From the NCBI GenBank assembly GCA_015680905.1, contig CM027380.1, positions 17,750,001 through 17,814,000 of the forward strand: a stretch of DNA of 64,000 nucleotides, given 5' to 3'. Both the position numbers and the translations under genes were made by a program. The DNA comes from Coptis chinensis (Eukaryota > Streptophyta > Magnoliopsida > Ranunculales > Ranunculaceae). The notes beneath the pieces are model-generated. The model was given only the letters and a program-made list of their open reading frames with translations. It searched no databases and had not been told where the DNA came from. Below, piece after piece: positions 1 through 11,975 of the stretch; the first letter of the stretch is position 1, and the number at the start of each line of letters is the position of its first letter.

Positions 1-900
1 CCCTCATCCGTTCCCACCTCTAATCCTTTCTCGGGTAATGGATCTCGGTTATGATGGATAGTTGCCTGTCGAGTCCGGAGGTCTTCGCAGATAGTGTTGA
101 GCGAACGCATGCCACGATGAATTACGGCCATGCGCTCGTGATCCGACCAACACCTCTCCGGGCATCCGCGATCAAAACAAGTCAAGTCCTCCTCATCCTC
201 CGAGGCATTCGATTTCCCCATCCTCCTCGGCATTCTCGCTTCCCCCATCCTCCTCGTCTTCTTCTCTATCCTCACCAACCTCCAAACTCGTTGGACACAC
301 TCCTTATAGATCACGAGGGTTTCGTGTAGGGTGATGTAAGACCTATCGACGCTGAAGTCGCTTCTCAACTTCAAAGATGATCTTGGTTATCAACACGTGG
401 GGAGAGGTGCAATAGACTTCCCTACTCCCCTAATCATGCTAAGCAAAACTCCAAGATACGTAACTCGTATTCTACTCTTGGAGTATCCATAAGATGTGGA
501 GGCAGCTTCCGGCGATGTCGCCGACCTTCTCCTTCCCCAGATCGCCCAACCAATCCATCGAAATGCAGCCCCGGGTTGGTTCTGAGGGATGACTGGCGAA
601 CACAAAGCGATCTCGCATTGTAGTTCCCTTCGATAACTGTCACGTTCATCAATGGTTCTACCCCATTATATTGGGACTCCTGCAACATGACATCCAGATG
701 GATTCTAGGCAGAATGCCTAGAATCTCAGCCAACAACCCAGTAGTCACTTCCTTCCTCCTCTTCGCCACCATAACAAAAATCCTAGTCCCCTCCAACTCC
801 CTCAGATTGTAGAACCGTCGGACTAAGTCTTCGTGGTAATAGGCTTCACCGAAAGTACCACAAACTATTCCAATTTCTATCGATCATTTCGTCCGTGAAA
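1..900 (-). pseudogene. Athila-type 3' ORF, degraded copy (copy A)
   Basis: The longest open piece is 434-796. Its product shares blocks such as ITMQESQ-like, EGNYNAR and CVRQSSL with the better kept ORF at 25441-26337 of copy B. The stretch from 1 to 330 on the minus strand matches the acidic, coiled-coil-like tail of the copy B ORF, so both halves are present but frameshifted. By position downstream of gag and protease it is the ORF that in Athila-type elements follows the enzymatic genes; it resembles the plant transposon ORF domain family (PF20167-like), a recollection I could not test. It cannot make a full product here. Confidence 0.55.
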
Positions 901-2030
901 AAGCGGCGCCAAGTGGTCGCCAAGAAAAAGCTTGTTCCGCAAAAAATTCGGCGTTGTTGAGCCATTGGAAGTTTGAATATGGTTTGAGGTTTGTAGAAGG
1001 TAGGGGAAGCAATGAGGACACCTCACTAAAAAGAACGATGGTGGTGGTGGTGTGTGTGTGGCGGCAAAGACCGAATTTTTTTTTTTTTTTTTTTTTTTAA
1101 ATTTTGATTTTCCGTGGTTTTGTTGATGTAAATTGGTGGAGGTTGTGGGGCGGCGCGGTTGGAGTAGATTTGGGTTGGGTCTTGGATTGTGGGCGTGGGT
1201 TAATTAGGTTTTGTTTTTAATTTATTTTTTTGGTCGGGTTTGAAGCTTTGTTAATGGCGGTTTGTGGAAAAAAAATGATGAACCGATGGTGAAGGTAAGC
1301 GCGGGTCGCTTATTTATTGGTGCGGGTTGGGCCCAAGCCCAAATCGAATTTGTGAATTTTTCGATTTTTTTCGCTAAACTTCAAATCAAAATTGCCGCTT
1401 CGCTATCGGGTCCGATTTTTACTTAATGAGATATGGAAATGATCAGGAGAGAATTTCCAATCCAATGATCCATAAAACACTCTATTCCGACCGTGGATGA
1501 CATATAAGATAGTGGAAAATGCCTCGAAGTGTGTGCCTGACGTACGTTATGCGAACAACTGATCTCTAAATTCAAGATTATGTCAACCCGGATCGTAATA
1601 CAATTAAACGGCCTAAGCAACTGTAATGGGACATAAACATTCTAGGACGGAAACACGAACACCCCATCCCCAAACAAATTTTTTACAACGAAGCTTAGAA
1701 AATTTGTTTTTAGCAGTGGGTCTTTTAAAGTTAGATTCCCGAGACTTCCTAGATTACTAGATTACTAGATTACTTTTAAAAAGAAAAATAATAAACAAGA
1801 AAGACATAATTCACCCCATAGAGAAACGTGACTCAAAAATCCGAGAAAACATGCAAAAGTGAAAAACGTGAATTATGTCAAACGTGGACTTAGGATCCGG
1901 TACTTACAGCCACACACTCCGTAGGGAGGGCCCGGTTACCTTAATGGTGCACTCACCAATATATGGAAATGAAAGGAAATGCACCAAACACAAAAGTTGA
2001 GTCGCTTATAGTCGATACTCGAGACTTTAT
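901..2030. other. Noncoding spacer inside Athila copy A
   Basis: No credible gene. It holds a poly-T run near 1075-1098, a PPT-like tract around 1661-1680 (CCCCATCCCCAAACAAATT on the plus strand, purine-rich on the element strand) and a block at 1820-1930 that is strongly conserved with 27260-27370 in copy B although noncoding. The conservation outside ORFs suggests shared recent origin of the two copies or a functional RNA segment. Confidence 0.6.
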
Positions 2031-2750
2031 CTAAACATATGTATGAACATGTAGTTTATCATATATCAACAACCGAAATAGTTGTGGATCATTCCATAAA
2101 TAAATATCACAGAAAACATATCCAAACACAATCAAGCACCCAGATTTCCTATGACGCAACCTAGTGAAATGAAAACGAAGTCGGATAACCCTATTACGTA
2201 ACCTAGCATGTACCTTCTTTTTCATTTTTGAATGAGTGGGTGTTCTAGTAAATAAGTGTGGAAAAGTGAATGGTTGTGGAGAATATGGTGGATATGGATA
2301 AGTTGTAGAAGGACAACATGTAAACAATGAGGATGTGGTTTTAGCACAAAACTCATTCATGGTGTGTGTAGGGACTATTTCAACTCTGAAAATGAAGGTG
2401 TCAAATGCTTTTGTTTTCTGAAGTATTTGTTTACTAGGTGGATTTAAAAACTTATGAAGCACATAAGACACAAAAGGATTGAGTGCAAACTCGAGATTCC
2501 TTTGAAAGGGTGGAAGGAGGGAAGTCGAGGTGGGTGTTGTGCAAAGTAGTTCTTGATAGGGTGAATCATCACCTGCTCTAAGAAACTCATCGAATTGCTC
2601 ATCTAGATTGGTCATATCCTCGTTACTATGATAGTCCTCTACATCTTTGAGAAAGTCATCTATCTCATCCTCATCCGTAATATGTGTATCGACTAGTGTA
2701 GGGATGGAAATGTTGGAGTCTAAACTTCCAAATGAAAGAAATTTGGGCAT
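2031..2750 (-). CDS. Post-protease ORF of Athila copy A, unknown function
   Basis: An open frame of 239 residues beginning MPKFLSFGS. An acidic first third (residues 20-60, rich in D and E) is followed by a proline-rich block and a block LEFALNPFVS that is repeated as LEFALDPLVS in the copy B counterpart (27465-28064). In complete Athila-type elements this is where the segment between protease and reverse transcriptase lies. Here the frame ends without any RT motif and runs into noncoding DNA, so I infer a deletion of the enzymatic region in the common ancestor of both copies. The tail after about residue 150 looks like read-through of untranslated sequence. Product and function are not recognised. 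Confidence 0.4.
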   Translation of the reverse strand: MPKFLSFGSLDSNISIPTLVDTHITDEDEIDDFLKDVEDYHSNEDMTNLDEQFDEFLRAGDDSPYQELLCTTPTSTSLLPPFQRNLEFALNPFVSYVLHKFLNPPSKQILQKTKAFDTFIFRVEIVPTHTMNEFCAKTTSSLFTCCPSTTYPYPPYSPQPFTFPHLFTRTPTHSKMKKKVHARLRNRVIRLRFHFTRLRHRKSGCLIVFGYVFCDIYLWNDPQLFRLLIYDKLHVHTYV

Positions 2751-2899
2751 ATGATTATCAGGGAATGTGTTGTTGAAATAATCTCGAAAGCAAAGCTCTC
2801 GATCATGCTAACCTCTCCATCCATAGATCTAATCGGGTAACCGCGGTTCTTTGTTTTAAAAACATTGACTTCAACAAAGCAAGATGGCCAAAAGACATG

Positions 2900-3420
2900 G
2901 ACATTGAACCATCGCGCAATTAATGAACGCATTGGCAGTTGCCGTGAAAGGACGCCCTAAGATGATCGGACAGAGTCGTTAATCCACTTCAGATCGAGGA
3001 TGACAAAATCAGCGGATAGTAAAAATCCTAAACTTTTACCGTAACATTTTCGACCACACCCTTAGGACACTTAATAGACCGATCGACTAATTGCAACGTC
3101 ATTTTAGTGGGTTGCATCTCGTCTAGACCTATTTGTCTATACAAATAAAACGGGAGTAAGTTAACACTAGCCCCCAAGTCTAATAACGCGGTCGTCGTAT
3201 AAGAATCTCCTAAGGTGCATTGTACAGTAGGATGACCAGGGTCTTTATATTTAACAATTCCATTATGTTCAGATAGAGTTGAGAATTGTTATGTTAAAAA
3301 GGCGTCTTTTGGTATATTGGTCCTACGCCTAGTAGTACACAACTCCTTAAGAAACTTAGCATGGTGTGATAGCTTTTTAATAGCTTCGAGGAAAGGAAGA
3401 TTTATAGTTAGATTTTTGAA
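2900..3420 (-). pseudogene. Retrotransposon aspartic protease, decayed (copy A)
   Basis: Reading the minus strand through about 3200-3060 gives an LDLGASVNLLP active-site segment followed by a QPTKMTLQL block, nearly the same as the open protease frame at 28226-28696. Stops and frameshifts break the frame on both sides. The protease would mature the gag-pol polyprotein; this copy cannot. Confidence 0.7.
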
Positions 3421-3699
3421 AACATCCCTAATCTCCTCATAATTTGTATCCCTAGTTAACACGGCTAATTTTTGTGGAAACGGTGGTTTCTGTCTATATT
3501 TAGCAATAGTATCACCTGGATGTTTAACCGCGGCTTTCTCTGTTTCTTAGGTTGTGTTGTAACCGGTACCTCTACAAATGGTAGGCTCTTCAGTTTCTTT
3601 TTGGTATCTAGTAAAATAGCGGTGTAGGGCTATCTTGGTGGGTAACTATAGGCATAGTTACTTTGTTATCAACCACTCTGCCCGAACGGAGTGGTGATG

Positions 3700-5266
3700 G
3701 CCTTTAGCTCACCTACATTTTCATATTCATTACTAGTATTATCGGTTACCTCAAAGGTTGTATTTGTTGTTTTAGGATTAGGTATTTCGCGACTGAAACA
3801 CACCTTTGGGTTGGGCTTTATCTTGAGCCAACCGTTGGGTTAAATTATTAACCGATTGTAGAAGCTATTGGTTAGATTGAGCCATGGTTTGGAAAAGTTT
3901 TGGCTTACTTGTATGAAGGTGTCAAGACGATCCGTTGTGTGGGTGTAGTAGTCACGGTGGTGTGAACTATTTCATGGAATTATTTATGGGTGGATTTTGA
4001 TAGTTATTATTTACCTAAACGATACCTCTAATTAGCATTATAATTATTATAACTACCTTGACCTTGTGTTTGACCTTGTCGAGGTTGCACTTGGTTGTTA
4101 TAATTATTAAAATTACCCCCGACCTTGTCCTTGTCGGTGGGAGCTTGGTTAAAACTTTGTGTTGGCCTAACATATTGATTATTATACCCCGGAGGTGTGA
4201 CGTGTTGGTTATTTCTCCAACCGGTTGGGATTTTGTCTCCAAGGGCGTTAGGTTCACTATTAATGGAACAAGCCCTGCTCATAGGCTATAGGACGATTAA
4301 AGTCGGGATGCTCGGGGCTCCAAATGAAACTACATGGATTTGAATTTACATTCATGATGGGGATATGCTTTTGTTGAACGTAAAATGGCCTCTACCTTTT
4401 AGTGAAAGTGATTCGATTAGAGTTTTAAGCTCGGGATCGTGTTTAATTTCAAACATACCGGCCCTTAACTGTTTGATGAACTAGCGGGAGCGGTGGATAT
4501 CATCACTACCCCCAGTTGTTATTTTGCTTAGTTTGATCCTCAAAAATTTATAAGCCTCCGAGGCTCCTTTGTTTAAGAAACTACCCCCATTCATTATGTC
4601 TAGGACTTCTTTATGGTGGTGTAGAAGTCCTTTGAAAAGGCAATCGAACTAACGTGTCTTTAAGCTAAGTTATGATGTGGACACTCTATAAGGAGATCGG
4701 TGAAACGATTCCAAGCCTCCTCAAAATGTTTCATGAGGATTTTGTCGAAAAGAAATGAATCTTGGAAAGCATCTCATCCGTCTTTTAAAGGGTAAAAATG
4801 TTCCATAAACAAATTTGAACAAGTTTAGCCCACGAGTCCACGTAATTAGGCGTTTGGGCAATTAACCAAGACACCGCCTTATCGGGCTAAGGTGAAAGGG
4901 AATACCTGAGTTTAATTTGTTCCGCACCAACCGTAGGATGGTGGAATATTGTTAGAACTTGTTCAATCCTACGATGTGCTGATAAGGTTTCTCATGGTCT
5001 AATCCATGAAAAACGGGTAACAAATTAAAATATTTGGGGATTCGAAATCCCCAATCGGGTCCGCTAGAACGATGCAGATTTGGGGCTATCGCCAAGGCTT
5101 TGTAGAAGTCGAGAGAGAGTCTCTTCTTCGTCGGGCATTGTGTCGTCGTGATGTGTATGAAATAGTAGCTAGAGGTGTAGTGGGTGGTATACTAGATAGA
5201 CTTGTTTGTTGACGTTGTTGTGTAATTACGCTCGGTGTTTTGTTCGCCGCACCTTAATCTCATACA
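3700..5266 (-). pseudogene. Gypsy gag, decayed (copy A)
   Basis: The start at about 5266 (MRLR on the minus strand) aligns with the gag start of copy B at 30587. Recognisable pieces of the gag body follow, including the GFGIPKYF-like and FHHPTVG-like segments and the ITTLRSG-like region near 3700, but in several frames. The N/G/Y-rich segment at 4028-4282 (NNQ, QGQ repeats) corresponds to the low-complexity linker of gag. Gag would form the virus-like particle; this copy has multiple frameshifts and is not functional. Confidence 0.7.
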
Positions 5267-5753
5267 AGGCTAAAACCAAACTTAGCTAAACACATCAATA
5301 CTCCAAACAATTCGATATACTAGTATAAACCTCTAACAGAGATGCGAGGTGTGGAAGAAAGGAATACCTGATTTGCGCCCTTGCTTCGCTTATGAATAGC
5401 GTCTTGTTTACGCGTGTTCGGTGTATATAGCAAGTTAGAACACCGAAAAACTTGAAAAATCAAAGTTCGAATCAAAACGTAGAATTCCCCGAAAAATATA
5501 TCTTCTTAGTGCGGTTTGCTGATGTATTCCGGTAAATTAGTTTCCAAGAACTTAGGGTGGTCGCTCGTGTTCCAGCTATAGAGCGAGTGCCCCTTTATAA
5601 GCCGATCGCTTTTAGTGTAATTTTGTCGCGGAATTTTAAAATGATGAAACGGAAAACCACAGTATGAATCATGCAAACAAGGGTGGGTGGGTGAAATGAG
5701 ACTTTAAGAAAAGTACTTACACTACGAAAACAATGCGAATGTGAAACTAAGAT

Positions 5754-5766
5754 GGCAGCGGCGCCA
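5754..5766 (-). other. Primer binding site, tRNA-Asp type (copy A)
   Basis: The minus strand reads TGGCGCCGCTGCC, two bases inside the LTR end. This fits the tRNA-Asp primer binding site typical of Athila elements (TGGCGCCGTTGCC) with one difference. It fixes the orientation and the inner LTR boundary. Confidence 0.85.
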
Positions 5767-5768
5767 TT

Positions 5769-7295
5769 TGATAAAACATAAAATTGAATAGTTTACTTAC
5801 GAAATGAATGATGAACTCAAAACGTAAGTAAACTAAAACTATCTTATGCTGCCTATATTTATCAAAGATTCTACTCTCAATCCTATGAGATATAGTGGAG
5901 TAGGAAGTTCGCTCCACTCCTAGTCCTTCCGCATGTTAATGTTCTCTACGTATAAATACTCTTAACTCTAAAGTCTAATGAGAGATTTACGAAGTGGCAA
6001 CTAGACTATGATGCAATTATCTACAAGATGCAACTAGTCGATTATCAAAAAACTATGGGAATGCTACGTTGATTCTATGATAAGGAGTTAGAGGGGGATT
6101 CTCTCCACCTTAACTCGACTTAATCCTACTAACGACGAATCGTCGTAATCCGAATTGAATCGCTTCGCGACAACAATATGGTTATTCCTAATCCCTAATT
6201 ACACATGGCATTCCTACCAATTAATAACTAGCATGTGAACGATTAAACCCATTCTCATGGTGAACTAATCGCTTCTAGAGTGGAAAGGAAATTACGACGA
6301 CTCTAGGATAATCGGAATCAAGCTTTCATTAAGGCTTCTCAACCCCCTCTAATGGAGGTTTAGCCGAGAATCATTACGCAATCATTTCCGATTAAATTAA
6401 CACTAAACATAATATAAAGAATTGAAATTTACTAATCTAAATTAAACAATAATTAAAATCTAATTAATAACTAAGAATTGAATAACAAGTAATAAATGAA
6501 ATCAGATCTAACACAAATGTAAATGACAAGAATCGAAATTAACAAACTAGCTATTTTATTAATCAATCTAATTAAGAATAATGATTCTAGAGTTTAATCT
6601 AAAACAAGAATTGGATTTGAAACTAAACTTAACATAAAGAATTAAATCTAGATCTAGAAGCTATTCTAATGGCTACTTTCTATTCTTAGCTTCTTTTATT
6701 TTCTAATCTCTTATCTACCTTTATCTACCATTAACAAAGAGCTAAGTTTTGGTTTTTATACTTTCAGATCCAAAAATCGTGCATGGGTTTGGAGCCATGT
6801 TTTGGGCCAGAGAATCAGGCCCAAAACCCAATTCTTTCAGTCCAAAAAGGCCTCTTCAGCTGCAGTTGTCTTCAATAGACTTTTTGTCCACTTCTGCTTC
6901 TCTGATTGGATCAAGGCTTAGACCATTGGAAAGCTCTTTCCGGCCCGGTCGTTTTGACATAAGGTAGGCCCCATTCCGAGGTCTGAGTCCAAAAATACAA
7001 CTTTTGAAGTTCTCACGACTTTGTGTGTTGTTTTACGCCCGGTCGACTTTTCTTTTTTGGACCGGCTTTAGAAAGGCTGGTCTTCTTGAATCTTGGCCTT
7101 TAATCACGGAACTCCTTAGTAACCGACCTTTGCTCCTTTATCTCGCTAAAGTGGCACATTTCTGCACATAATGGACTTTGAAGCCTGAAATGCATAAAAA
7201 CACGTAATCAGTGGTAACTCTTAATTATTACTCACATAATTGGTCTAATAGTATGACTGTTACAGGGTTAAAACTACAGTTTTGGGCTCTTATCA
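5769..7295 (-). repeat. 5' LTR of Athila copy A
   Basis: The LTR is bounded by TGATAA and TTATCA on the plus strand, 1527 bp long. Its inner end adjoins the PBS. It aligns with the two copy B LTRs, notably the segment around the phrase GAGCCATGTTTTGGGC (6790s) and the outer end TTTTGGGCTCTTATCA. It differs from the copy B LTRs by many substitutions and indels, so it belongs to an older or different subfamily. The region contains no gene; the small frame at 6749 is LTR sequence. Confidence 0.88.
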
Positions 7296-8292
7296 TGCCT
7301 CCCCTTACATAATGAACCACTCTGTGCGTAACTACCCTGAGCGGGATGCCGCACACCAGGTAACCCTCACACGAAAGCCATTATGTAAGTACTGCCACTA
7401 TTCGGCATAAAATATCGCGCGTCTCGTTCTATTTTGCGAACGTAATAATCAAGCCACTATTCGGCTACGCCAGAAGGGCCATTCAGCTTTACTGAAACGC
7501 CAGAAGGGCCAATCATATTACTTACGCCCGAAGGCCATTCAGATTCACTGAAACGCCCGAAGAATAATCAAATTGCACACGCCCACACAGGGCAAATCAC
7601 ATGAGTTGTGGTAGCTAGGTTCTAGGATTTTCATTACGTAATTTATTCAAATGTCATACATTTATGACTCATAAAAAATTCCACTATATCACATGCAGGT
7701 CAAATACCTTATTGCACTAATCCACAATATTTAGGAATATCTCAATATATCTCATAACCATTTTCATTCTTTCACGTGCAATATATTATTGCACTAAGCC
7801 ACAATCCCGTGGGCAAATATTCACCAATACTATACTACCTCATAGTAACATCTCACATATAAAATAATGGAGTGTTTATACATTTATTTCTCCAAAACTA
7901 TTGCATTTAATATATATATCCCAACATATTATATAATGTCACAATATCAACGTCAAATCTTAATTAGATAATGACAGCCAAATTTATACAAGCTTCCACA
8001 GCATTTTAGCATTTGATTTGTCCATACAATTTAATATATAAAAACGTAACACAATTAAACAATCAACAATCCACAATCAAAGTTCATGAATCTAAGTCCG
8101 TATATAATTTAATACTCATAAAAACATATATATCTAAGTCTTGTTATCAGAATTCCCCTTTGGTTACGTGCCAATATTTATATGCTTTACACACTACTTA
8201 CGTCAAATCTTAATTAGATAAAGACAAACCAAATTATACAATTTTTGACAATATTTTATTACTACATTTGTCCATATTCTTAAATATGTGAA

Positions 8293-8425
8293 AAACTGGA
8301 AAAGTCAACATTCCACGATCAACGGTCAAAGGTCAAAGTCAACGGTCAACAGTCAAAATTAAAGTCAAAGTCAAAGTCAACACATCATTGTCAAAGTCAA
8401 CACATCATGGTCGAAGTCAAACTGT
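8293..8425. repeat. GTCAAAG simple-sequence stretch
   Basis: A run of variants of GTCAAAG and GTCAACG follows one after another, with two copies of GTCAACACATCAT. It lies inside the large LTR remnant and probably arose by slippage. Confidence 0.75.
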
Positions 8426-8509
8426 CGTTTCTATGTTCAACAGGTTCATGGTCATAGCCATGGTTCATGGCTAAAGGCAATGTGCATGGCTCATGGGCTC
8501 ATAACTAAG

Positions 8510-8905
8510 GTAATGGTTCGGACCCAACTGGCCAAGCCCAAACCTTAGAACCCGCCCCAAAAGCCTAAATGTTGAAAGACCCATTTGGATCTCTATTAAG
8601 TCCTGGAACTGGCCCCAAACAATATTAGAAATTGGCCCCAAACACTTAAACTGAACTGGCCTAAAACTAAAACAAAACCGGGCCCAAACAAAACAAATGA
8701 AACTGGTCCAAAACTTAACTTGGTTCGGCCCAAAGAAATAAAGGAAAATTGGCCCATGAGTAAAAATTAGAATTGGCCCCATCCAAAAACAAACTAAGGT
8801 TCGCCCCAACACATCTAATTGGAAAAGGCCCAAAACAACTAAACTAGAATCCGACCCAACCAAACAAAGGTTTAGGCCCAAGTAGCAAATGGGTTCGGCC
8901 CAAGG
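8510..8905 (-). promoter_or_regulatory. Array of TGGGCC/TTGGGC motifs in LTR upstream region
   Basis: About fifteen GGCCCA or near-GGCCCA motifs (TGGGCC on the element strand) recur every 20-40 bases between A-rich spacers. TGGGCY is the plant site II promoter element bound by TCP factors. The array lies upstream of the presumed transcription start of this minus-strand LTR. Whether it is regulatory or simply a decayed tandem repeat is not decided by the sequence. Confidence 0.45.
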
Positions 8906-10032
8906 CCCAAACCGATCATCTTCTCCATCAGTTCTCTCCTCCACCACCACCAAAATCGACCACCACAAATACCGATCGCCACTCCTCCCAATCTACTCGA
9001 AATTGCTCAGGGGAAAAACCCCCACAACCTTAACAAAATCGAAACCCCAACTCCTTAAATCAATACTCATCCTCAAATCTAGATCTGGATTCCATCGACC
9101 TCCATTCACCACCGTCCAACAGCCCCACCCAAATCCAGCAAGCACTCAAACCTTAACAACCAAACTCCATTCAAAAGACACAATTCAAAGAAGACATTTC
9201 CAGTCATAAACTGGGCGTTTTTAAACTGGGCGATTCTCTGGCCGCCATTAACGTAGTTATTCAAAGCTTCCAACAGCCCCTATTCGACCACCCTCACCCA
9301 CTCAAACACACCCCCCTTCAACCCATCCTAAATCAACCAACACAATCCATCCAAAAACAGTTCGAATTATTTACTGAGGAAGGACGTCTGGGCGTGCCGC
9401 CATTGACGCTCCTCTCCGAGCTTCAACAGCACCACCTCACTACACGACCCAATCAAACATCCAACCAACATAACAACCTAATAAACAAAATACAAGTTCA
9501 AACAGTAGGCAGAGACAATTTCTCTGTTCTTTAGATTGGCGCCCCCATTTCCAACCTCTTCCTTGTTCCAACAGTTAAATAAAGACTTTCAATGCTTAAC
9601 TAAATAACTATACTAACATCTCACCAAATCAAAAATTCCACGTGATCTACGAAAAATAACCCGACATAGGAAAAGCAAAAAACTAAGCGCGAACAAAAAC
9701 TCGGACAGTAAAGCTTTTGTGAAATAGAGTAAAAATATAACTACTCACCTTAACTAACAGCTCGACGAATCCTCCTAGTCCGAATCATCGTGCTCCACCC
9801 TCCAGCAAACGAGTTTCTAGCTCTGCCTCCATTTTTATTATTTTTTTATTCTCTCCAAACCCTATTCTCTAGAACAATGTGATTATATACTTGGGTTTGA
9901 AACCCAAGCCCAACACAGACTCAGGCCCAGAAACCAGGCCCACGTATCCCAAATTCAATCCAACCAATTTTAAATAAATAAATAAATTAATTAATAAATT
10001 AATAAATACGTATTTTAAATACAGGCATTACA

Positions 10033-10321
10033 TCGTAGTTGTTTACAAAACTGATGGCAAGGTGATAAATTACATGTGCGATCAGCTGGTTTGGGCAGGG
10101 TAGCCACAAAAATCCAATTTTCGGTCAGAGGCAATCTCGTAGTTGTTTGAAAAATTGATGACAATGTGCTAAAATGAGAGAGAAACGTCTGAATTTCACT
10201 ATAGAAATTGACGGTTTTACCCCTCCCTCACCTATACTATTACATAATACCCTTTTGACCTTAATCGTAATAATTGAACCTATATAGAGTTATAACTGGA
10301 AAGATCCACTGCTCTCAATCA

Positions 10322-10324
<3 letters not shown>
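10033..10324. other. Intergenic, with imperfect 36-bp direct repeat
   Basis: CGTAGTTGTTTACAAAACTGATGGCAAGGTG-type sequence starting near 10034 recurs with changes near 10136. No open frame or domain is seen. The copy begins exactly at the LTR remnant's end, so it may be flanking DNA affected by insertion. Confidence 0.4.

Positions 10325-10386
<62 letters not shown>
10325..10386. repeat. (TA)n microsatellite
   Basis: About 31 uninterrupted AT repeats followed by an interrupted T/A-rich tail to about 10415. Any frame through it is spurious. Confidence 0.97.
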
Positions 10387-10390
<4 letters not shown>

Positions 10391-11147
10391 TATTTTTATT
10401 ATTATTATTTTTTTTTGAGTTTGAGTTTGAATTCAAGTTCAAACGAGCATAACTGAACATGAGCTTAAACCAAAGCTCACAGTGCAAAACAAGTCAAGAT
10501 CGAGCTATTAGTCCCGGTGAGTCAAGTTTGAGCCCCATATTAAATTCAAAGTTGTGTTCGAGTCGAGCCTCTACATGTGGCCAGGTGCGAGTCAAGCTTG
10601 AGCATGGCAAAACTCAACTCGGATGCTCGATGACCAGCCCTACCCCAACCAACTTGAACACAAGTTAAACCGAATGTAACATCACAATGACTACTTAACC
10701 GAAAAAATATTCTAAACTCTATCAAAAGAAAATTATAGATTGATGGAGTTACTGTGACTTGTGGATGTCTTCGATATAGGTAAAGATATTTACCATGAAA
10801 AACCCTAACCGACAGTTAGATCTTAACTATTAATCTATTATACATGAAGGCCTCACTTGCCATAATGAAATGATTCCTACACTTGGGTCCAATCTACTCC
10901 CTAAAAGTTTAGATATATCTTTTTGGAAGAGCACATAATAATGATAATAATAATCAGACTACTATAAAAAAAAAATGTTTAACTCAGTACTCAATAGTAA
11001 TTTTTTTTTTTTGTTTTTGCCTTTCTATTTTGACTCCAAATTAGCTCTTTGCCCTCTTTTGAATAAAAATTACAAGTACTTTTGTAATAGTACGTAATTT
11101 ACGTAATTGAAACGGTTAGCAAAACATTGGTGCTAGAGTGTTATTGC
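10387..11147. other. Intergenic AT-rich DNA
   Basis: No gene is supported. The first part (10420-10660) has repeated GAGTTTGAG, TCGAG and GAGTCAAG words of the sort common in decayed plant repeats. The rest is AT-rich with short T runs. The last bases TTA at 11148-11150 are the duplicated target of the next element. Confidence 0.5.
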
Positions 11148-11308
11148 TTAGAGCATCATCAACGCGCTGCTATAATCGATTTCTAATGTAACAGTTGACA
11201 ATTTATTTGGCAATTTTCGTCACCAACGCTTGTCAAAACACCGTTTTTATTTTAATAATTGTCAAATCCGAAACCAAATTCATCAGAAGTATAGAAATGA
11301 TTCGCATG

Positions 11309-11430
11309 GGACAAGTTGTCCCGTCCAAGAGTGGGACGGGACAAGTTTTGCCGTCCAACATTTTTTTCTTTCTTTTTTAATAAAAAATTCAAATGGTTCG
11401 ATTTTGTACCGTTGGGCCTGAACGGATATA
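11309..11430. repeat. Left palindrome array of TIR element 1
   Basis: GGGACAAGTTGTCCC at 11309 is a perfect 15-base palindrome; GGGACGGGACAAGTTTTGCC follows, and then CCGTTGGGCCTGAACGG near 11409. The same GGGACAAGTT motif recurs at the right end (17896-17962). TATATATAT near 11455 and an ATG at 11520 follow, so the array lies in a promoter-like place. Confidence 0.75.
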
Positions 11431-11519
11431 TTTAGATCTGTTGGTCTTGTGGCCTATATATATTGTTTCACTACCTCACTTATTTTTCACCAATTCACTC
11501 ATCTTTCTTATTTCATTAA

Positions 11520-11975
11520 ATGGATCACCAATTCACTAATCTTTCTCTCACCAATTTACAAAATATGAAGTGTCAATCTCATCCAAGACGTAATTTGGAA
11601 TTCATCCCTGCTGAAGATGAATTATTGTGTTAAGCACATATGGTTGCACTTGAAGGAATATAGCGTAATATTGCATTATCAAATTATGGACCTAGGCGAG
11701 TTATTTGGGATACAACTTGTGAAATATTCAGACAGAACGACAATCGTAGAGGTATAACCAATAAAATCTTATTAGAACGATTTGAGAGGATTTGCAAAAA
11801 TTGTAAGAAATATCTTACCTTGCAGCGTGCACTTAGGATTGTTGGTGCTTTCAATAGCGATGAAGAGCGAAAAACTACTGAGGCGAAACATATATGTTTC
11901 TAGAAATTAAAGGAGTTGAATTTGTTCATAAACGTTGTTTGGATATTCTTAGACATGTACTTGAGTGGTATTAGA
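11520..11975 (+). pseudogene. Broken small gene at left end of TIR element 1
   Basis: A TATA-like run (about 11455) and an ATG at 11520 open a frame (MDHQFTNLS...) that stops after about 38 codons. Further codons in the plus direction give a plausible helical, charged product (RRGITNKILLERFERICKNC near 11740-11810, then QRALRIVGAFNSDEERK near 11822-11870) but with stops near 11661 and 11901. I do not recognise the family. It may be a gene captured by the element or the element's own second gene; it converges on the zinc-knuckle gene from the other side. Confidence 0.35.

Larger units (their letters stand above)
1..7295 (-). mobile_element. Athila-like Ty3/gypsy retrotransposon, copy A (5' half)
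   Basis: A minus-strand LTR retrotransposon whose 3' half lies before the window. In transcription order it shows a 5' LTR (7295 down to 5769), a tRNA-Asp-like primer binding site, a leader, decayed gag, decayed protease, a post-protease ORF and a further ORF running off the window at base 1. Order and sequence match copy B at 20404-36731 throughout, for example the shared noncoding block around 1820-1930 and 27260-27370. No reverse transcriptase, RNase H or integrase is seen after the protease in either copy, so this looks like a non-autonomous Athila derivative. Many stops and frameshifts make it the older or more decayed copy. Family placement rests on the PBS, the DLGASVNLLP protease motif and the gag start. 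Confidence 0.85.
7296..10032 (-). repeat. Large LTR remnant, Ty3/gypsy type, cut by Athila copy A
   Basis: The right end reads GGCATTACA, so the minus strand begins TGTAATGCC, a usual gypsy LTR start. The block at 8920-9760 is similar to 13950-14680 inside the solo LTR at 13751 (shared phrases include CCACCACCAAAA, AAATCTAGATCTG and CTACTCACCT). I infer the U5-proximal end is missing because Athila copy A sits directly against it. Internal repeats include a CGCCAGAAGGGCCATTCAG-type array at about 7460-7570 and TGGCCC motifs at 8510-8905. No coding sequence is supported; frames at 8471 and 8889 are repeat shadows. Confidence 0.65.

Noticed and set aside
4028..4282. Asn/Gln/Gly-rich small protein on the minus strand
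   Set aside because: It is the low-complexity linker of the decayed gag of Athila copy A, as shown by the matching place in copy B (29380-29600).
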